Shown here one piece after another: positions 20,079-31,697 of a DNA stretch of 64,000 bases (position 1 is its first letter; each line of letters begins with the position of its first letter). Source of the DNA: Dyella nitratireducens (GTDB taxonomy: Bacteria; Pseudomonadota; Gammaproteobacteria; Xanthomonadales; Rhodanobacteraceae); assembly GCF_014642835.1 (NCBI RefSeq), contig NZ_BMJA01000006.1, positions 62,001 through 126,000 of the forward strand, in the 5' to 3' direction. Position numbers and translations under genes: made by a program. The notes under the pieces are model-generated. The model did not search any database. It saw only the letters and a list, made by a program, of their open reading frames with translations, and was not told the origin of the DNA.

Positions 20079-20144
20079 GAGCAGGGTCAGCGAGCCCCTG
20101 GTTGGTTACGATCGAGGATTCCCGCGCCCCTGGGCGAGTCCCGC

Positions 20145-20150
20145 TACAAT
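20145..20150 (+). promoter_or_regulatory. Candidate -10 box abutting apaG
   Basis: TACAAT ends 7 nt before the apaG ATG at 20158, with no ribosome site in between. No clear -35. It may drive a leaderless apaG-apaH transcript separate from the rsmA operon. Confidence 0.4.
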
Positions 20151-20157
20151 GCGCCTC

Positions 20158-20541
20158 ATGAAAGACAAACTCCCCTACACGATCGACGTGCAGGTGCAAA
20201 CCCGTTTTGTCCCTGACCAGTCCGCCCCCAACGAAAACCGTTACGTCTTTGCCTACACGATCAAGCTGCACAATGCAGGGATCCAGCCGGCACGCCTGCT
20301 CACCCGCCACTGGGTGATCACGGATGCCAATGGCAAGGTAGAGGAAGTGTTCGGTGAAGGCGTGGTGGGTGAACAGCCGTGGATGCGTCCGGGTGATGAC
20401 TACGAATACACCTCCGGTGCAGTGCTGGAAACGGCTGTCGGTACGATGCAGGGCAGCTATCAAATGATGGCCGACGACGGCACGCGTTTCGAGGCACCGA
20501 TTCCGACCTTCACGCTATCCATTCCCCGCACGTTGCATTGA
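20158..20541 (+). CDS. apaG: ApaG domain protein
   Basis: Single-domain protein of 127 residues with an immunoglobulin-like fold, of uncertain function, linked to apaH across proteobacteria. Recognised by the family segments [34 protein letters not shown] and [10 protein letters not shown]. The ATG at 20158 gives the normal length; an ATG at 20149 would add three residues. The related eukaryotic domain occurs in some F-box proteins, and phosphatase or pyrophosphate-related roles have been proposed for the family. Confidence 0.95.
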   Translation: MKDKLPYTIDVQVQTRFVPDQSAPNENRYVFAYTIKLHNAGIQPARLLTRHWVITDANGKVEEVFGEGVVGEQPWMRPGDDYEYTSGAVLETAVGTMQGSYQMMADDGTRFEAPIPTFTLSIPRTLH

Positions 20542-20555
20542 TCGAGGAGCCGTTC

Positions 20556-20594
20556 ATGATACGTGCGTGGCAGACCTCAAAGGCAGTGCGCTGA
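20556..20594 (+). CDS. Possible 12-codon leader peptide coupled to apaH
   Basis: The only strong ribosome site in the apaG-apaH gap (GAGGAG at 20544-20549) is 6 nt before an ATG that opens a 12-residue frame (MIRAWQTSKAVR). Its TGA overlaps the apaH ATG as TGATG. The apaH ATG itself has no Shine-Dalgarno sequence, so translation of this mini-ORF may feed ribosomes to apaH. The peptide shows no known motif. Confidence 0.35.
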   Translation: MIRAWQTSKAVR

Positions 20595-21442
20595 TGGCCA
20601 TCTACGCAATCGGCGACGTGCAAGGCTGCTATCCGGAACTGCAGCGGCTGCTGGAGAAGCTGCGCTTCGATCCAGCGGTAGACAAGCTGTGGTTTTGTGG
20701 CGACCTGGTCAATCGCGGCGGGCAGTCATTGGATACGCTCCGCCTTGTGCACTCGTTGCGTGACAACGTGGTGGTCACGCTCGGCAATCATGATCTCAGC
20801 CTGCTCGCCATCGCACAGCGCAAGCAGGATGCACAGGCGCGAGTGAATCCAGAACTGCGCGAAGTGCTGTTCGCCGAGGATGCGCCGATCCTGCTCGACT
20901 GGCTACGCGTTCAGAAGCTGCTACATCACGACGAAACCATCGGCTGGACGATGGTGCATGCCGGCCTTGCACCGAGCTGGACATTAAAACAGGCGCAGCG
21001 TTGCGCGCTGGAAGTCGAGCGCGAACTGGCCAGTCCTCGCCATCCGCGTCTGCTCAAGAATCTATTCGGCAATCGGCCGGCGGCATGGGTCAGTCGCTTG
21101 CAAGGGATCGAGCGCATGCGCGCCTCCATCAACACATTGACCCGCATGCGCTTTTGCGATGTGAATGGCCGTATCGACTTCGAAGGCAAAGGCGCCCCCG
21201 GCACGCAAAAGCCGGGCATGTATCCCTGGTTCGAAGTGCCCGGCATGCGTAAGCGTGACGCACGCATCGTGTGTGGGCACTGGTCGGCGCTAGGCCGCTT
21301 TGCCGGTATGGGCGTTTATGGCATTGATACCGGCTGCGTGTGGGGCGGCAAGCTCACCGCGTTGCGGCTGGATGGTGAGGAGCCGCAGTACATCACGGTG
21401 GATGCCGAGCCGCATCGCAAACGGCTACCTGGCGAAGATTAG
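20594..21442 (+). CDS. apaH: Symmetrical bis(5'-nucleosyl)-tetraphosphatase
   Basis: Hydrolyses Ap4A to two ADP; in enterobacteria it also removes Np4-type caps from RNA. It has 282 residues from the ATG at 20594 (MAIYAIGDVQGCY). The metallophosphoesterase motifs are GDVQGC, GDLVNRG and GNHDLSLLA, with a C-terminal GHWSALGRF. A GTG at 20567 would add nine residues but lacks a ribosome site. It ends just before a repeat shared with the end of secA. Confidence 0.95.
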   Translation: MAIYAIGDVQGCYPELQRLLEKLRFDPAVDKLWFCGDLVNRGGQSLDTLRLVHSLRDNVVVTLGNHDLSLLAIAQRKQDAQARVNPELREVLFAEDAPILLDWLRVQKLLHHDETIGWTMVHAGLAPSWTLKQAQRCALEVERELASPRHPRLLKNLFGNRPAAWVSRLQGIERMRASINTLTRMRFCDVNGRIDFEGKGAPGTQKPGMYPWFEVPGMRKRDARIVCGHWSALGRFAGMGVYGIDTGCVWGGKLTALRLDGEEPQYITVDAEPHRKRLPGED

Positions 21443-21455
21443 CGAACGCCGTATG

Positions 21456-21484
21456 GATTACCCCGGATCAAGTCCGAGGTAATC
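21456..21484. repeat. Inverted repeat between convergent apaH and secA (class D)
   Basis: Arms GATTACCCCGGA and TCCGAGGTAATC pair with one mismatch around a 5-nt loop. It lies between two converging genes and has no T-run. It may be a dispersed repeat or a structural terminator. Confidence 0.55.
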
Positions 21485-21503
21485 ATGTCTACAAAGGTCG
21501 CTG

Positions 21504-24233
<2,730 letters not shown>

Positions 24234-24414
24234 CGATCTTCCGGATCTGGAAACGGTGGACGCCCGTCGGAGCCAATCCGAGTGGGCAAAGGTCTGATGA
24301 TACTAGGGTCCGCCAGGTATCCCAAACGCGGGAAATCGCGGCGAACCACGCACAGGGGTGGCGGTACGGCGGTCTGGTTTCAAGGGCGCCGCCGCAGGGT
24401 GCGCCAGGGTTTGC

Positions 24415-25347
24415 TCAGCGATGGTTTTTGACGTACGCGAGCGGATTGACCACGCGGCCGTTGTACCAGACCTCGAAGTGCACGTGCGAACCGGTAGAGC
24501 GGCCAGTGGAACCGGCCTCGGCGATCTCGTCGCCGACGCGTACGTGCTGACCGGGATGCACCAGCAACTTGCTGTTATGGGCATAGCGGGTCATGTATCC
24601 GTTGCCGTGGTCGATTTCCACCACGTTGCCATAGCCATTGCGCAGGCCGGCATAGGTCACCATGCCTTCGGCCACGGTGTGCACGGGACTACCGTAAGGC
24701 ACGGCGATATCCAGACCGGTATGACGGGCGGCAAGACCATCAAAAGGGTCTGTGCGAACGCCAAAGTAGGACGAGATATAGCCCTCCGCAGGCATGCCGG
24801 TGGGTTTGAGGTTCGAGTCGATACGCGCATTGAGCAACAGGCTCTGCATCGCGCTCAGTTGCGCCTGCTGTGTTTCGAACTGGGTTGCCAACTGGCCGAT
24901 GCTGGCATCCAGAGTCTGCGGCAAAGCGTAAGCGCTGCTGCCATCGGTGACTTCCACACCGCCGACCGGCGGGGGCTGGTCAAAGTTGAATTCGTTGCTG
25001 TCAAGTTTGCCCACCTGCACCAGACGTTCGCCCAGGGCATTGATTCGCGTGGCCTGCGCCTGCAGCTGACCCAGTTTGATGGCCAACGCATCGAGCTGGC
25101 GATGTGCGTCTTCGCGCAACTCACCCAGCTGCTGGTCCTGCGTCTTTACCTGCTGGTGCAGCGAATCGATCTCGGCCAATGCGCGGTCACGAGGACTGGC
25201 CACTGCCAACGCGATACCGGCGCCGATACTCGCCAACGCCAACACGACCGCTGCCCCGATTCCACATACGCGCCAGCGCAATCGGGAGTTGGTGAGGTCC
25301 AGAGTTTTCGGCACCTTCCCTGCGCGAGAGACGAGTATGATCTGCAT
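24415..25347 (-). CDS. M23-family (LytM) cell-wall endopeptidase
   Basis: Membrane-anchored peptidoglycan hydrolase of 310 residues. From the ATG at 25347: a basic cytoplasmic start, one transmembrane segment (about 30-50), a coiled-coil stretch (about 55-115) and a C-terminal M23 domain with zinc-ligand motifs HTGLD and SHVHFE, so it is probably active rather than an EnvC/NlpD-type degenerate LytM. The upstream open frame runs antisense through dciA and is not coding. It lies between secA and dciA, with its start codon 31 bp from the divergent dciA start. Confidence 0.88.
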   Translation of the reverse strand: MQIILVSRAGKVPKTLDLTNSRLRWRVCGIGAAVVLALASIGAGIALAVASPRDRALAEIDSLHQQVKTQDQQLGELREDAHRQLDALAIKLGQLQAQATRINALGERLVQVGKLDSNEFNFDQPPPVGGVEVTDGSSAYALPQTLDASIGQLATQFETQQAQLSAMQSLLLNARIDSNLKPTGMPAEGYISSYFGVRTDPFDGLAARHTGLDIAVPYGSPVHTVAEGMVTYAGLRNGYGNVVEIDHGNGYMTRYAHNSKLLVHPGQHVRVGDEIAEAGSTGRSTGSHVHFEVWYNGRVVNPLAYVKNHR

Positions 25348-25378
25348 GTCATTTCCGGTTCGAAATTTTTTACCACTG

Positions 25379-25858
25379 ATGCAACGCGAGGCACCCGCTT
25401 CCCAACGCACCGGCCATGGGCCACAACCCATCACCGAGGTTGGTCCTGTCGCTGCGCTGGCCCGCAAAGCCGGCAAGCTGGAAGCGTTGGACCGCGCATT
25501 ACGCCAGACGTTACCGTCACCCCTGCGTGAACAGGTCAGATTCGCGAATCTGCGCGACGACCGTCTTGTTTTCCTGGCTTCCTCGCCAGCCTGGGCATCG
25601 CGTCTGCGCCTGCAACAGGCGCAAATCCTCGCTGCCGCACGCGCCATCGGCGCCCATGCCAGCTCAGTTACCGTGAAAGTGGCCCCCCTTCCTCCGCCTG
25701 ACCTACAGCCGGAGCAATCAAAACCGCTTTCCCCCGCTGCGGCGCTTCACCTGAAGGCCGCCGCGGGCTCCATCCACGATCCCGAATTACGGGCAATGTT
25801 CCTGGAACTGGCGTCCGTCGCCGAAACCGCTGATTCCACCCCCTCCGCAACGTCCTGA
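25379..25858 (+). CDS. dciA: DciA-like protein (DUF721)
   Basis: A DUF721-family protein of 159 residues. DciA is the ancestral loader that helps place the DnaB helicase at the origin in bacteria that lack DnaC/DnaI. Evidence: the N-terminal region LARKAGKLEALDRALRQTLP, the domain ending FLASSPAWASRLRLQQAQIL, and location beside lpxC-secA, where pseudomonads and xanthomonads carry this gene. The C-terminal 60 residues are proline- and alanine-rich and probably flexible. The start is uncertain: ATG 25379 and ATG 25346 are both possible and neither has a good ribosome site. Confidence 0.75.
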   Translation: MQREAPASQRTGHGPQPITEVGPVAALARKAGKLEALDRALRQTLPSPLREQVRFANLRDDRLVFLASSPAWASRLRLQQAQILAAARAIGAHASSVTVKVAPLPPPDLQPEQSKPLSPAAALHLKAAAGSIHDPELRAMFLELASVAETADSTPSATS

Positions 25859-25890
25859 GCTGCGGGCGTCTGGTCCCGGGAAAGGCGAGC

Positions 25891-25922
25891 AACCGCCTGC
25901 CCCGATGCGGAAGGCGGTTTTA
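25891..25922 (+). terminator. Rho-independent terminator of dciA
   Basis: Stem AACCGCCT/AGGCGGTT with a 13-nt loop, followed by TTTAT. It starts 32 bp after the dciA stop. Confidence 0.75.
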
Positions 25923-26000
25923 TACCACGGTCTACCCCACCCAGGTCTCTATGCCTCGTGGTGGTAACGTGAAACGGGTGACGATAAAAGCGTGATGAAA

Positions 26001-26040
26001 ATCACAAAAACGAACAGACCGGGCGCGAAGGCCCGGTCTG
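26001..26040 (-). terminator. Rho-independent terminator of lpxC
   Basis: Stem CAGACCGGGC/GCCCGGTCTG (10 perfect pairs, 26015-26040) with a 6-nt loop. On the minus strand it is followed by TTCGTTTTTG. It is 21 bp after the lpxC stop. Confidence 0.85.
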
Positions 26041-26061
26041 AGGGTAGAGATTTGGCGTTGG

Positions 26062-26976
26062 TCAGATCGCCTGAGCGGGATGGGCGTAGGAGATCGGGGC
26101 GGTGGCCGGATCGTCCTGATAGCTGACTTCTTCCCATGCCGTGACATCAGCCATCAGCGCGCGCAGCAGCTTGTTGTTCAACTCGTGACCGGACTTATGC
26201 GCGTAGTACGCGCCGATCAGGCTGTGGCCGAGCAGATACAGATCGCCGATCGCATCAAGGATTTTGTGCTTGACGAATTCGTCTTCGTAGCGAAGACCGT
26301 CTTCATTGAGCACACGATAGTCATCGAGCACCACGGCGTTGTCCATCGAACCGCCAAGTGCGAGGTTGTGTTCGCGCAGCATCTCGATGTCGCGCATGAA
26401 ACCGAAGGTACGTGCGCGGCTCACTTCCTTGACGAAGGAAGTGGTGGAGAAGTCAATCTCCGCACGCGAGGTGCGCTTGGAAATGATCGGGTGGTTGAAC
26501 TCGATCGAGAAACCAACCTTGAAGCCTTCAAACGGCTCAAAACTGGCCCATTTATCGCCTTCCTGCACCTTCACCGGCTTCTTGATCCGGATGAAGCGCT
26601 TCGGCGCCGACTGCTCTTCGATACCGGCCGATTGCAGAAGGAAGACGAAGGGACCGGCACTGCCGTCCATGATCGGCACTTCCGGTGCGGACAGATCGAC
26701 GTACGCATTGTCGATGCCCAGACCCGCCATCGCCGACAACAGGTGTTCCACGGTTGAAACACGTACGTCACCGTTTACCAACGTGGTAGACAAACGTGTG
26801 TCACCTACGTGATCGGGACGTGCATGGATTTCAACCGGAGGATTGAGATCGGTACGGCGAAAGATGATGCCGGTATTCGGTGCCGCCGGACGCAATGTCA
26901 TGTAGACCTTGTCGCCGGTATGCAGACCGACGCCGGTGGCACGAATGATGTTCTTCAACGTACGCTGCTTGATCAT
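26062..26976 (-). CDS. lpxC: UDP-3-O-acyl-N-acetylglucosamine deacetylase
   Basis: Zinc deacetylase committing UDP-GlcNAc to lipid A. It has 304 residues, the normal length, starting [21 protein letters not shown]. Zinc and catalytic motifs: STVEHLLSA (His), [15 protein letters not shown] (His and Asp) and the [12 protein letters not shown] helix. It follows ftsZ after a 505-bp gap that contains a candidate promoter and a Fur-like box, and is the last gene before the terminator at 26001-26040. Confidence 0.98.
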   Translation of the reverse strand: MIKQRTLKNIIRATGVGLHTGDKVYMTLRPAAPNTGIIFRRTDLNPPVEIHARPDHVGDTRLSTTLVNGDVRVSTVEHLLSAMAGLGIDNAYVDLSAPEVPIMDGSAGPFVFLLQSAGIEEQSAPKRFIRIKKPVKVQEGDKWASFEPFEGFKVGFSIEFNHPIISKRTSRAEIDFSTTSFVKEVSRARTFGFMRDIEMLREHNLALGGSMDNAVVLDDYRVLNEDGLRYEDEFVKHKILDAIGDLYLLGHSLIGAYYAHKSGHELNNKLLRALMADVTAWEEVSYQDDPATAPISYAHPAQAI

Positions 26977-27044
26977 TTATTGTGTACCTATAGGGGCAGC
27001 AGCCAATTCGAGCTGGGATGCTAACACAGTCTTAACCTGCGGAA

Positions 27045-27073
27045 AAATAAACCGTACCGTACTGAACGGTCAA
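27045..27073 (-). promoter_or_regulatory. Candidate lpxC promoter
   Basis: On the minus strand, TTGACC (27068-27073) and TTATTT (27045-27050) are separated by 17 bp, giving a leader of roughly 60 nt to the lpxC ATG. Confidence 0.45.
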
Positions 27074-27097
27074 TCCTTCATTTTCCTTTCATCAAAT

Positions 27098-27116
27098 AAT
27101 GCGAGTCATTCGCATC
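27098..27116. promoter_or_regulatory. Fur-box-like palindrome
   Basis: AATGCGAGTCATTCGCATC contains the 6-5-6 inverted repeat ATGCGA-GTCAT-TCGCAT. It resembles pseudomonad and xanthomonad ferric-uptake-regulator sites such as AATGAGAATCATTCTCATT (15 of 19 by eye). It lies about 25 bp upstream of the candidate lpxC -35 box. Confidence 0.35.
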
Positions 27117-27481
27117 CCGATGCTGCAAGCACTATAGGTAGTTCAAGCACTTGCGATTCGACACAAAACCCCGCGCCGGGGACGGGAAGATCCGGCAACG
27201 GGATTTTGGACCAGCGGCATGGAATCCCACTCCATACCAGCTAATCGTGCGCCATCCTTAGGATCGCACTGCCTATCGCATTCAACGCACGAACGCGACG
27301 CCAGACGACATCAGATGTCCCCCCCTTTTCGCTACCGGCACCCGGCGACGATCAGGCAGCGGACAGGGAGGATACCCTCCTCGCCCGGCACAGAGAACAA
27401 TGACAAGTTAATGCGTCGTTAGTTCATGCTCTTCACACTTTTTCACACTTTTTGATGCGCTCCTGCCTGATGGGCACGCTT

Positions 27482-28663
27482 TTAGTCGGCCTGACGGCGC
27501 AAAAAGGCGGGGATATCCAGATAGTCGAAGCTCGGATCGGCGCTCTTGGCCGGGCCCTCGCCCCCGCGCGGATTGCTGGCCACTACCTCTGGGTGCGCGT
27601 AATCGACCACTTCGTTGCCGGTGCCGGTGCGCAGCACCATCGGGCGCGGACGCTGGCGCATTTCCACCTGCTGGGTGGCCACCGGGCGGACCGGTTGGCG
27701 CGAGGTGGCGCGGTTCAGACCCGTGGCGACCACGGTCACACGCACGTCATCCTGCATTTCCGGATCCAACGAGGTACCGATCACCACCGTGGCGTCTTCG
27801 CTCGCGAAGTCGTGGATGATGCGGCCGATTTCGTCGAACTCGCGCATGGTGAGGTTCGGGCCGGCGGTGACGTTCACCAGGATGCCGCAAGCGCCATTGA
27901 GGTTGACGTCTTCCAGCAGCGGGTTGTTGATCGCCGCTTCCGCCGCCGCCTGGGCGCGATCGTCGCCGCGGGCCGTACCCGAACCCATCATCGACAGGCC
28001 CATTTCGCTCATCACCGTGCGCACGTCGGCGAAGTCGACGTTGATCAGGCCAGGTGCCGTGATCAGATCGGCGATGCCTTGTACCGCGCCCTGCAGCACG
28101 TCGTTGGCAGCCTTGAAAGCATTGAGCAGCGTCACCTCGCGCCCCAGCACCGAAAGCAGCTTTTCGTTCGGCACCGTAATGAGCGAATCAACATGCTGCG
28201 AGAGGTCTTCGATACCTTTCAGCGCAACCTGCATGCGGCGACGGCCTTCAAACGGAAACGGCTTCGTAACCACAGCAACCGTCAGAATGCCCTTCTCTTT
28301 CGCCAGCTGCGCCACTACCGGGGCTGCACCCGTACCAGTGCCACCACCCATGCCGGCGGTGATGAACACCATGTCTGCGCCTTCGAGCATTTCTTCGATG
28401 CGCTCGCGGTCTTCCAGTGCAGCCTGACGGCCCACTTCCGGATTGGCGCCTGCGCCCAGGCCCTTGGTGACGTTGGCGCCGAGCTGCAGGTGCATGCGCC
28501 CGCCACAACCCTTCATGGCCTGTGCATCCGTATTGCACACCACGAAATCGACGCCTTCGATGTTGGAGTTGAGCATGTGCGCAACCGCGTTGCCGCCGCC
28601 GCCGCCCACGCCAATGACTTTGATCACCGCATTCGGTGCCAGTTTTTCGACCAGTTCAAACAT
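27482..28663 (-). CDS. ftsZ: Cell-division tubulin homologue FtsZ
   Basis: GTPase that forms the division ring. It has 393 residues from the ATG at 28663, which has GGAGG upstream; the longer open frame is not used. The tubulin GTP signature [13 protein letters not shown] and nucleotide-binding [10 protein letters not shown] are present. The C-terminal peptide [14 protein letters not shown] binds FtsA and ZipA. A 123-bp gap separates it from ftsA and may carry its own promoter. Confidence 0.98.
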   Translation of the reverse strand: MFELVEKLAPNAVIKVIGVGGGGGNAVAHMLNSNIEGVDFVVCNTDAQAMKGCGGRMHLQLGANVTKGLGAGANPEVGRQAALEDRERIEEMLEGADMVFITAGMGGGTGTGAAPVVAQLAKEKGILTVAVVTKPFPFEGRRRMQVALKGIEDLSQHVDSLITVPNEKLLSVLGREVTLLNAFKAANDVLQGAVQGIADLITAPGLINVDFADVRTVMSEMGLSMMGSGTARGDDRAQAAAEAAINNPLLEDVNLNGACGILVNVTAGPNLTMREFDEIGRIIHDFASEDATVVIGTSLDPEMQDDVRVTVVATGLNRATSRQPVRPVATQQVEMRQRPRPMVLRTGTGNEVVDYAHPEVVASNPRGGEGPAKSADPSFDYLDIPAFLRRQAD

Positions 28664-28786
28664 TTCCCGTCCTCCGTAGAGCTTCGTTGTCGTTGTAACC
28701 GCGGGTCGACTCCTGTCTTCCCGTGGTGGTGAGCGAACCTCCATTCGCCCCGGCTGCGCCTCCTGCACCGCCTAACCCTTTCGTTT

Positions 28787-30019
28787 CTAGAAATTCTTGG
28801 TAATCCAGTTGCGCAACTTGTCGACCAGGCCGCCGACACTGCCACCAGCCGGACCGCTCGCACGCATGCCGCCGTTACGCGCGCCGTGCAACAGCAAGCC
28901 CACGCCGGTGGAATGCAGGGGATTGGCGATCACTTCGCCCAGACCCACCACATGCTGTGGCACACCAATGCGCACCATCTTGTGGAAGATCTCCTCGGCC
29001 AGCTCCAGCGCACCTTCCATGCGCGACGCACCACCGGTGAGCACCACGCCTGCGGCAACCAAGCTGTCGTAACCGGAACGGCGCAATTCGTCCTGCACCA
29101 TTTCGAAAATTTCTTCGTAGCGCGCCTGCACGCTCTGCGCGAGCGACTGGCGTGCAAGGCGGCGCGGCGGACGATCGCCCACGCTCGGCACCTGGATGGT
29201 TTCTTCTGCATGCGCGAGCTGAGCCAGCGCGCAGGCGTACTTGATCTTGATTTCCTCGGCATGCGCGGTCGGCGTGTGCACGCCGTAGGCAATGTCGTTG
29301 GTGACCTGATCACCGCCCACCGGCAACGACTTGGTATAACGAATCGCACCTTGCGTATAGATCGCGATGTCGGTGGTACCCGCACCGATGTCGACCAGGC
29401 ACACACCCAGTTCGCGCTCATCATCGGTAAGCACGGACTTTGCGCTCGCCACGGCAGACGGCACCAGCTCGTCGACAGAGAGACCGCAGCGCTGAATGCA
29501 CTTGCTGATGTTCTGCACCGCTGCGGCGGCTCCTGTCACCAGGTGCACCGAAGCTTCCAGGCGCACGCCACTCATGCCCACCGGCGAACGGATGCCGTCC
29601 TGGCCGTCGATGCGGTATTCCTGCGACTCCTTATATAAGACCTTGCGATCAGCCGGTATCGCCACCGCGCTCGCCGCTTCCAGCACTTGGTCAAGATCGC
29701 CCGGTGCGACTTCCCGATCGCGGATCGCCGCCGTGCCGTGCGAGTTGCGCGTTTCCAGATGGCTGCCGGAAATCGATGCGTAGACAGAACGGATATCGCA
29801 GCCTGCCATCAGCTCGGCTTCTTCCACCGCGCGCTGGATTGAATGCACGGTCGATTCGATGTCCACCACCGAACCGCGCTTCATGCCGCGCGAGACGTGC
29901 GAACCGATGCCGATCACTTCGATCGGTTCGCCCGGCTCGTACTCGCCCACGATCGCCACCACCTTGGAGGTGCCGATGTCGAGGCCGACTACCAATTGCT
30001 TTTCATTTTTGCCTTTCAT
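28787..30019 (-). CDS. ftsA: Cell-division protein FtsA
   Basis: Actin-fold protein that anchors FtsZ filaments to the membrane. It has 410 residues. Motifs: VVGLDIGTSKVVAIVGE (phosphate 1), the 1C/SHS2 insert after about residue 85, DIGAGTTDIAIY (phosphate 2) and VLTGGASRMEG (adenosine). The amphipathic membrane-targeting helix GLVDKLRNWITKNF closes the protein. It overlaps ftsQ by 4 bp (ATGA). Confidence 0.98.
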   Translation of the reverse strand: MKGKNEKQLVVGLDIGTSKVVAIVGEYEPGEPIEVIGIGSHVSRGMKRGSVVDIESTVHSIQRAVEEAELMAGCDIRSVYASISGSHLETRNSHGTAAIRDREVAPGDLDQVLEAASAVAIPADRKVLYKESQEYRIDGQDGIRSPVGMSGVRLEASVHLVTGAAAAVQNISKCIQRCGLSVDELVPSAVASAKSVLTDDERELGVCLVDIGAGTTDIAIYTQGAIRYTKSLPVGGDQVTNDIAYGVHTPTAHAEEIKIKYACALAQLAHAEETIQVPSVGDRPPRRLARQSLAQSVQARYEEIFEMVQDELRRSGYDSLVAAGVVLTGGASRMEGALELAEEIFHKMVRIGVPQHVVGLGEVIANPLHSTGVGLLLHGARNGGMRASGPAGGSVGGLVDKLRNWITKNF

Positions 30020-30762
30020 GTGCGTGGCGTGCCTCCGGCAGTCGGAGCGGTCGGGGCGGCCGTCACTTGCGGCCATTTCACGGCAAAGCCGTTGGTATAA
30101 CGAAGGTCGGCATACTCGAAACTCTGCGGGTGACCCGCAGCCACCTGCGGATACACATCAAGGAAGCGACGCAAACGACCGCCAGCCTGGTTGCGATCGC
30201 CGATCACGATCTGCGCACCGGTGTCGGTACTCACGCTCCAACTGCCTCGCTGAGTCAGCGTGACGCCGGTGATCTTCAGATGCGTACCGGTGAACGCCTT
30301 CTGCACGTCGGCAAAGAAACTCACCACTTCGGCGAGGTGATCGTCGGGACCGCGCAGATCGGGAAGCTGGTTGTAATCGGCCGCGTCCGGCACGGTGAAT
30401 ACCTTGCCTTCGCGACTGATCAATTGATGGGTGTTCCAGCGCGCAAACGGTTGCCGTTCGTACACGCGCAATAGCAAGGTGTCTGGCCAGCGCTTGCTTG
30501 CCTCCACCGATTCCACCCACGGCAGCGCGGCAACCGCCTTCTGCACGCCATCGAGGTTCAACGCAAAGAAGCCTTTGCCCAGGCGTGGCTGCACGGCGGC
30601 GCGGATCTGCTCCGCGCTCACGTGCTTGAACTCGGCCTGCACCATCAGCTGGGTGACCGGCCAGCGGTCGGCGGCAAACCAGCCGCTCAACACGCCAACG
30701 ATCGGTGTGACCACCAGGGCGATGGCCAGCAACCAGGCGACGAGGCGAATGCTTCCCCTCAT
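30016..30762 (-). CDS. ftsQ: Cell-division protein FtsQ
   Basis: Bitopic divisome protein that recruits FtsL and FtsB. It has 248 residues from the ATG at 30762 (GGAGG 4 nt upstream, 4-bp overlap with ddl). A short cytoplasmic start is followed by one membrane span (about 8-28), a POTRA domain ([20 protein letters not shown]) and the FtsQ beta domain. The C-terminal proline/threonine tail is probably unstructured. Confidence 0.95.
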   Translation of the reverse strand: MRGSIRLVAWLLAIALVVTPIVGVLSGWFAADRWPVTQLMVQAEFKHVSAEQIRAAVQPRLGKGFFALNLDGVQKAVAALPWVESVEASKRWPDTLLLRVYERQPFARWNTHQLISREGKVFTVPDAADYNQLPDLRGPDDHLAEVVSFFADVQKAFTGTHLKITGVTLTQRGSWSVSTDTGAQIVIGDRNQAGGRLRRFLDVYPQVAAGHPQSFEYADLRYTNGFAVKWPQVTAAPTAPTAGGTPRT

Positions 30763-31697
30763 TGCTCCTCCCTGAAACTGGTTTCCAGCACGCGCCAGCA
30801 CAGTTCCTGATAATCGATGCCGGACACCGCCGCCGCCTTCGGTACGAGCGAATGCGATGTCATGCCTGGCGCGGTGTTTACTTCCAGCAGCCAGTTACGG
30901 CCTTGACGGTCGCGCATCACGTCGACACGGCCCCAGCCGTAGCAACCCAGCGCATCGAAAGCCTCCAGCGAAAGCGCACGCAACGTTGCTTCCGTTTCAC
31001 CCTCCAGGCCGGGACAGATATAGCGCGTGTCCTCCGCAACGTACTTGGCGTTGTAATCGTAGAACGCACCCTTCGGCACGATATGGATGCTCGGCAGCAC
31101 CTGGCGACCGAGAATGCCGACCGTCAGCTCATCGCCCTCGATCAGTGTTTCCATCAATAGATCGCCCGGATACTTCGCAGCCAGCGCGACGGCGGCATCC
31201 AAGTCCTTTTCTTCAAATACGCGTGTCACGCCCACACTGGAGCCTTCGCAAGCGGGCTTCACGATCAGCGGAAAGCCAATTTCCTTCGCGGCAGCATGCA
31301 CGTCGGCACCACGCGGCAACGCCACGAACTTCGGCGTAGGCAAGCCCAGCGATTGCCACACGCGCTTGGAACGCGTCTTGTCCATCGACAACGCGGAGCC
31401 CAGCACACCCGAACCGGTGTACGGCACATGCAGCGACTCCAGCGCGCCTTGCAGCACGCCATCCTCTCCACCGCCGTGCTGACCGTGCAGGATGTTGAAC
31501 ACGCGCGCAAAGTGGCCGGCGCGCAATGCATCCAATAGCGCGGGAATGCCATCGATCGCCTGCGCATCCACGCCGCGCGCCTTCAGCGCCGCCAGCACAT
31601 TGCGACCGGAGTCGAGCGATACCTCGCGCTCGGCCGAGCTGCCGCCCATCACCACGGCGACGCGGCCAAATTGTGCGGGATCGTTGATCTTTCTCAT
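30759..31697 (-). CDS. ddl: D-alanine--D-alanine ligase
   Basis: ATP-grasp ligase making the D-Ala-D-Ala dipeptide for MurF. It has 312 residues. Motifs: [17 protein letters not shown] at the N-terminus, [14 protein letters not shown], and C-terminal WGRVDVMRD and [19 protein letters not shown]. It is the DdlB type by position in the dcw cluster. It overlaps both murC and ftsQ by 4 bp. Confidence 0.97.
   Translation of the reverse strand: MRKINDPAQFGRVAVVMGGSSAEREVSLDSGRNVLAALKARGVDAQAIDGIPALLDALRAGHFARVFNILHGQHGGGEDGVLQGALESLHVPYTGSGVLGSALSMDKTRSKRVWQSLGLPTPKFVALPRGADVHAAAKEIGFPLIVKPACEGSSVGVTRVFEEKDLDAAVALAAKYPGDLLMETLIEGDELTVGILGRQVLPSIHIVPKGAFYDYNAKYVAEDTRYICPGLEGETEATLRALSLEAFDALGCYGWGRVDVMRDRQGRNWLLEVNTAPGMTSHSLVPKAAAVSGIDYQELCWRVLETSFREEQ

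Larger units (their letters stand above)
26977..27481. other. 505-bp ftsZ-lpxC intergenic region
   Basis: No convincing gene on either strand. It holds an AT-rich stretch with a candidate lpxC promoter (27045-27073), a Fur-like palindrome (27098-27116), a GC hairpin followed by TTTTG on the minus strand (27165-27181), which may end the ftsZ transcript, and a short tandem duplication of TTCACACTTTT at 27432-27453 just after the ftsZ stop. Confidence 0.5.

Noticed and set aside
27432-27453. Tandem TTCACACTTTT duplication after ftsZ as an iteron or origin element
   Set aside because: Only two copies and no DnaA boxes or AT-rich unwinding region alongside.
27452-28732. 426-codon plus-strand frame opposite ftsZ
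   Set aside because: Mirror of the ftsZ codon structure; His/Arg-rich nonsense translation.
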